Shown here one piece after another: positions 5,463 through 5,596 of a DNA stretch of 5,596 bases. A program made the translations under genes and the position numbers. Numbering within the stretch: position 1 is the first letter of the stretch; the number at the start of each line of letters is the position of its first letter. The notes under the pieces are model-generated. The model was not told the origin of the DNA. It did no database searches and saw only the letters and a program-made list of their open reading frames with translations. The stretch is from assembly GCA_029934675.1 (NCBI GenBank), contig JAOZLT010000101.1, positions 1 to 5,596 of the forward strand, written 5' to 3'. This DNA comes from Candidatus Altimarinota bacterium (GTDB lineage: Bacteria; Patescibacteriota; Gracilibacteria; UM-FILTER-43-11).

Positions 5463-5477
5463 TTTTAATCTTGTAAT
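5436..5477 (+). repeat. Long imperfect hairpin at the centre of the tail
   Basis: ATTACAAGGTTAGAA (5436-5450) can pair with TTTTAATCTTGTAAT (5463-5477) over 15 positions, with a 12-nt loop. The two non-Watson-Crick positions are both G opposite T, so in a plus-strand RNA they would be G-U pairs and the stem would be continuous. On the minus strand the same positions would be C-A mismatches. The arm at 5397-5410 can alternatively pair perfectly with 5463-5476. It marks the centre where the A-rich array turns into its T-rich inverse. Confidence 0.5.
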
Positions 5478-5503
5478 AGCGTAAGCGTTTATAATTTTGT
5501 AAT
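5466..5503 (+). repeat. 38-bp direct repeat, copy 1
   Basis: This stretch is identical over 38 bp to 5559-5596. It contains TTGTAATAGCGTAAGCG followed by a TTTATAAT flank and ends in TTTTGTAAT. Between the copies lies a related unit, TTGTAATAGCGAAGCG (5497-5512), and a longer CG word, GAACGAGCGCAAGCGAG (5532-5548). The 7-mer TTGTAAT occurs seven times in 5471-5596, each time beside such words. Confidence 0.9.
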
Positions 5504-5558
5504 AGCGAAGCGTTTGTAATTTTGTAATAATGAACGAGCGCAAGCGAGAGAATGTTTG

Positions 5559-5596
5559 TAATCTTGTAATAGCGTAAGCGTTTATAATTTTGTAAT
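5559..5596 (+). repeat. 38-bp direct repeat, copy 2, at the window edge
   Basis: This is the second exact copy of the 38-bp unit at 5466-5503, 93 bases downstream. The identity runs to the last base of the window, so the true repeat may be longer and the array may continue with more units. Confidence 0.9.

Noticed and set aside
5341..5596. Tail repeats as integron attC sites or a transposon end
   Set aside because: No GTTRRRY/RYYYAAC core pairs, no integrase or transposase gene, and no target-site duplication are visible.

Overview
The window is low-GC bacterial DNA. It holds two complete genes in divergent orientation and probably the 5' end of a third, and all three sit in very AT-rich, repeat-bearing intergenic DNA. 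Reading left to right: a probable minus-strand gene that runs off the left edge (1-189); 558 bases of AT-rich spacer with a 23-bp tandem repeat, several orphan TTGACA boxes and a promoter with two palindromes (190-747); carB on the minus strand (748-3975); a 322-base divergent intergenic region (3976-4297); a PP2C-type protein phosphatase on the plus strand (4298-5311); and a tail of interspersed short repeats that continues past the right edge (5312-5596).

The carB product (1075 residues) is a full two-halved carbamoyl-phosphate synthase large subunit. Its sequence is clearly of the kind found in Bacteroidota and in eukaryotic CAD/CPS1 (GSSVEFDWC, GGQIPNN, ECNLRASRS), not of the E. coli/Bacillus kind. 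The repeats suggest an uncultured, repeat-rich lineage: heptamers of the AAAATCC type inside carB, CCAATTTCC/GGAAATTGG arms upstream of it, and AGCGnAAGCG-containing arrays after the phosphatase. None of the three start codons has a Shine-Dalgarno sequence. TGA acts as a stop in carB, so the ordinary bacterial code is used. I cannot choose firmly between Bacteroidota and a Patescibacteria-like or other candidate phylum.

The divergent region is the most readable regulatory stretch. A strong sigma70-like promoter (TTGATA-N17-TATAAT with an extended -10) drives the phosphatase. A weaker minus-strand candidate for carB (TAGACA-N17-TATAAC) is interleaved with it, so the two should compete. A transcript from the carB promoter would cross a textbook intrinsic terminator about 100 nt downstream and about 130 nt before the start codon. 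This makes carB a candidate for leader attenuation, which suits a pyrimidine/arginine branch-point enzyme.

I see no mobile-element gene, CRISPR array, tRNA or rRNA, and no convincing multi-gene novel system. The items most worth a second look are the repeat-derived peptide at the junction of the two CarB halves, the overlapping promoters with the leader terminator, the twin TGATATCA palindromes inside a promoter spacer, and the composite inverted repeat array after the phosphatase.
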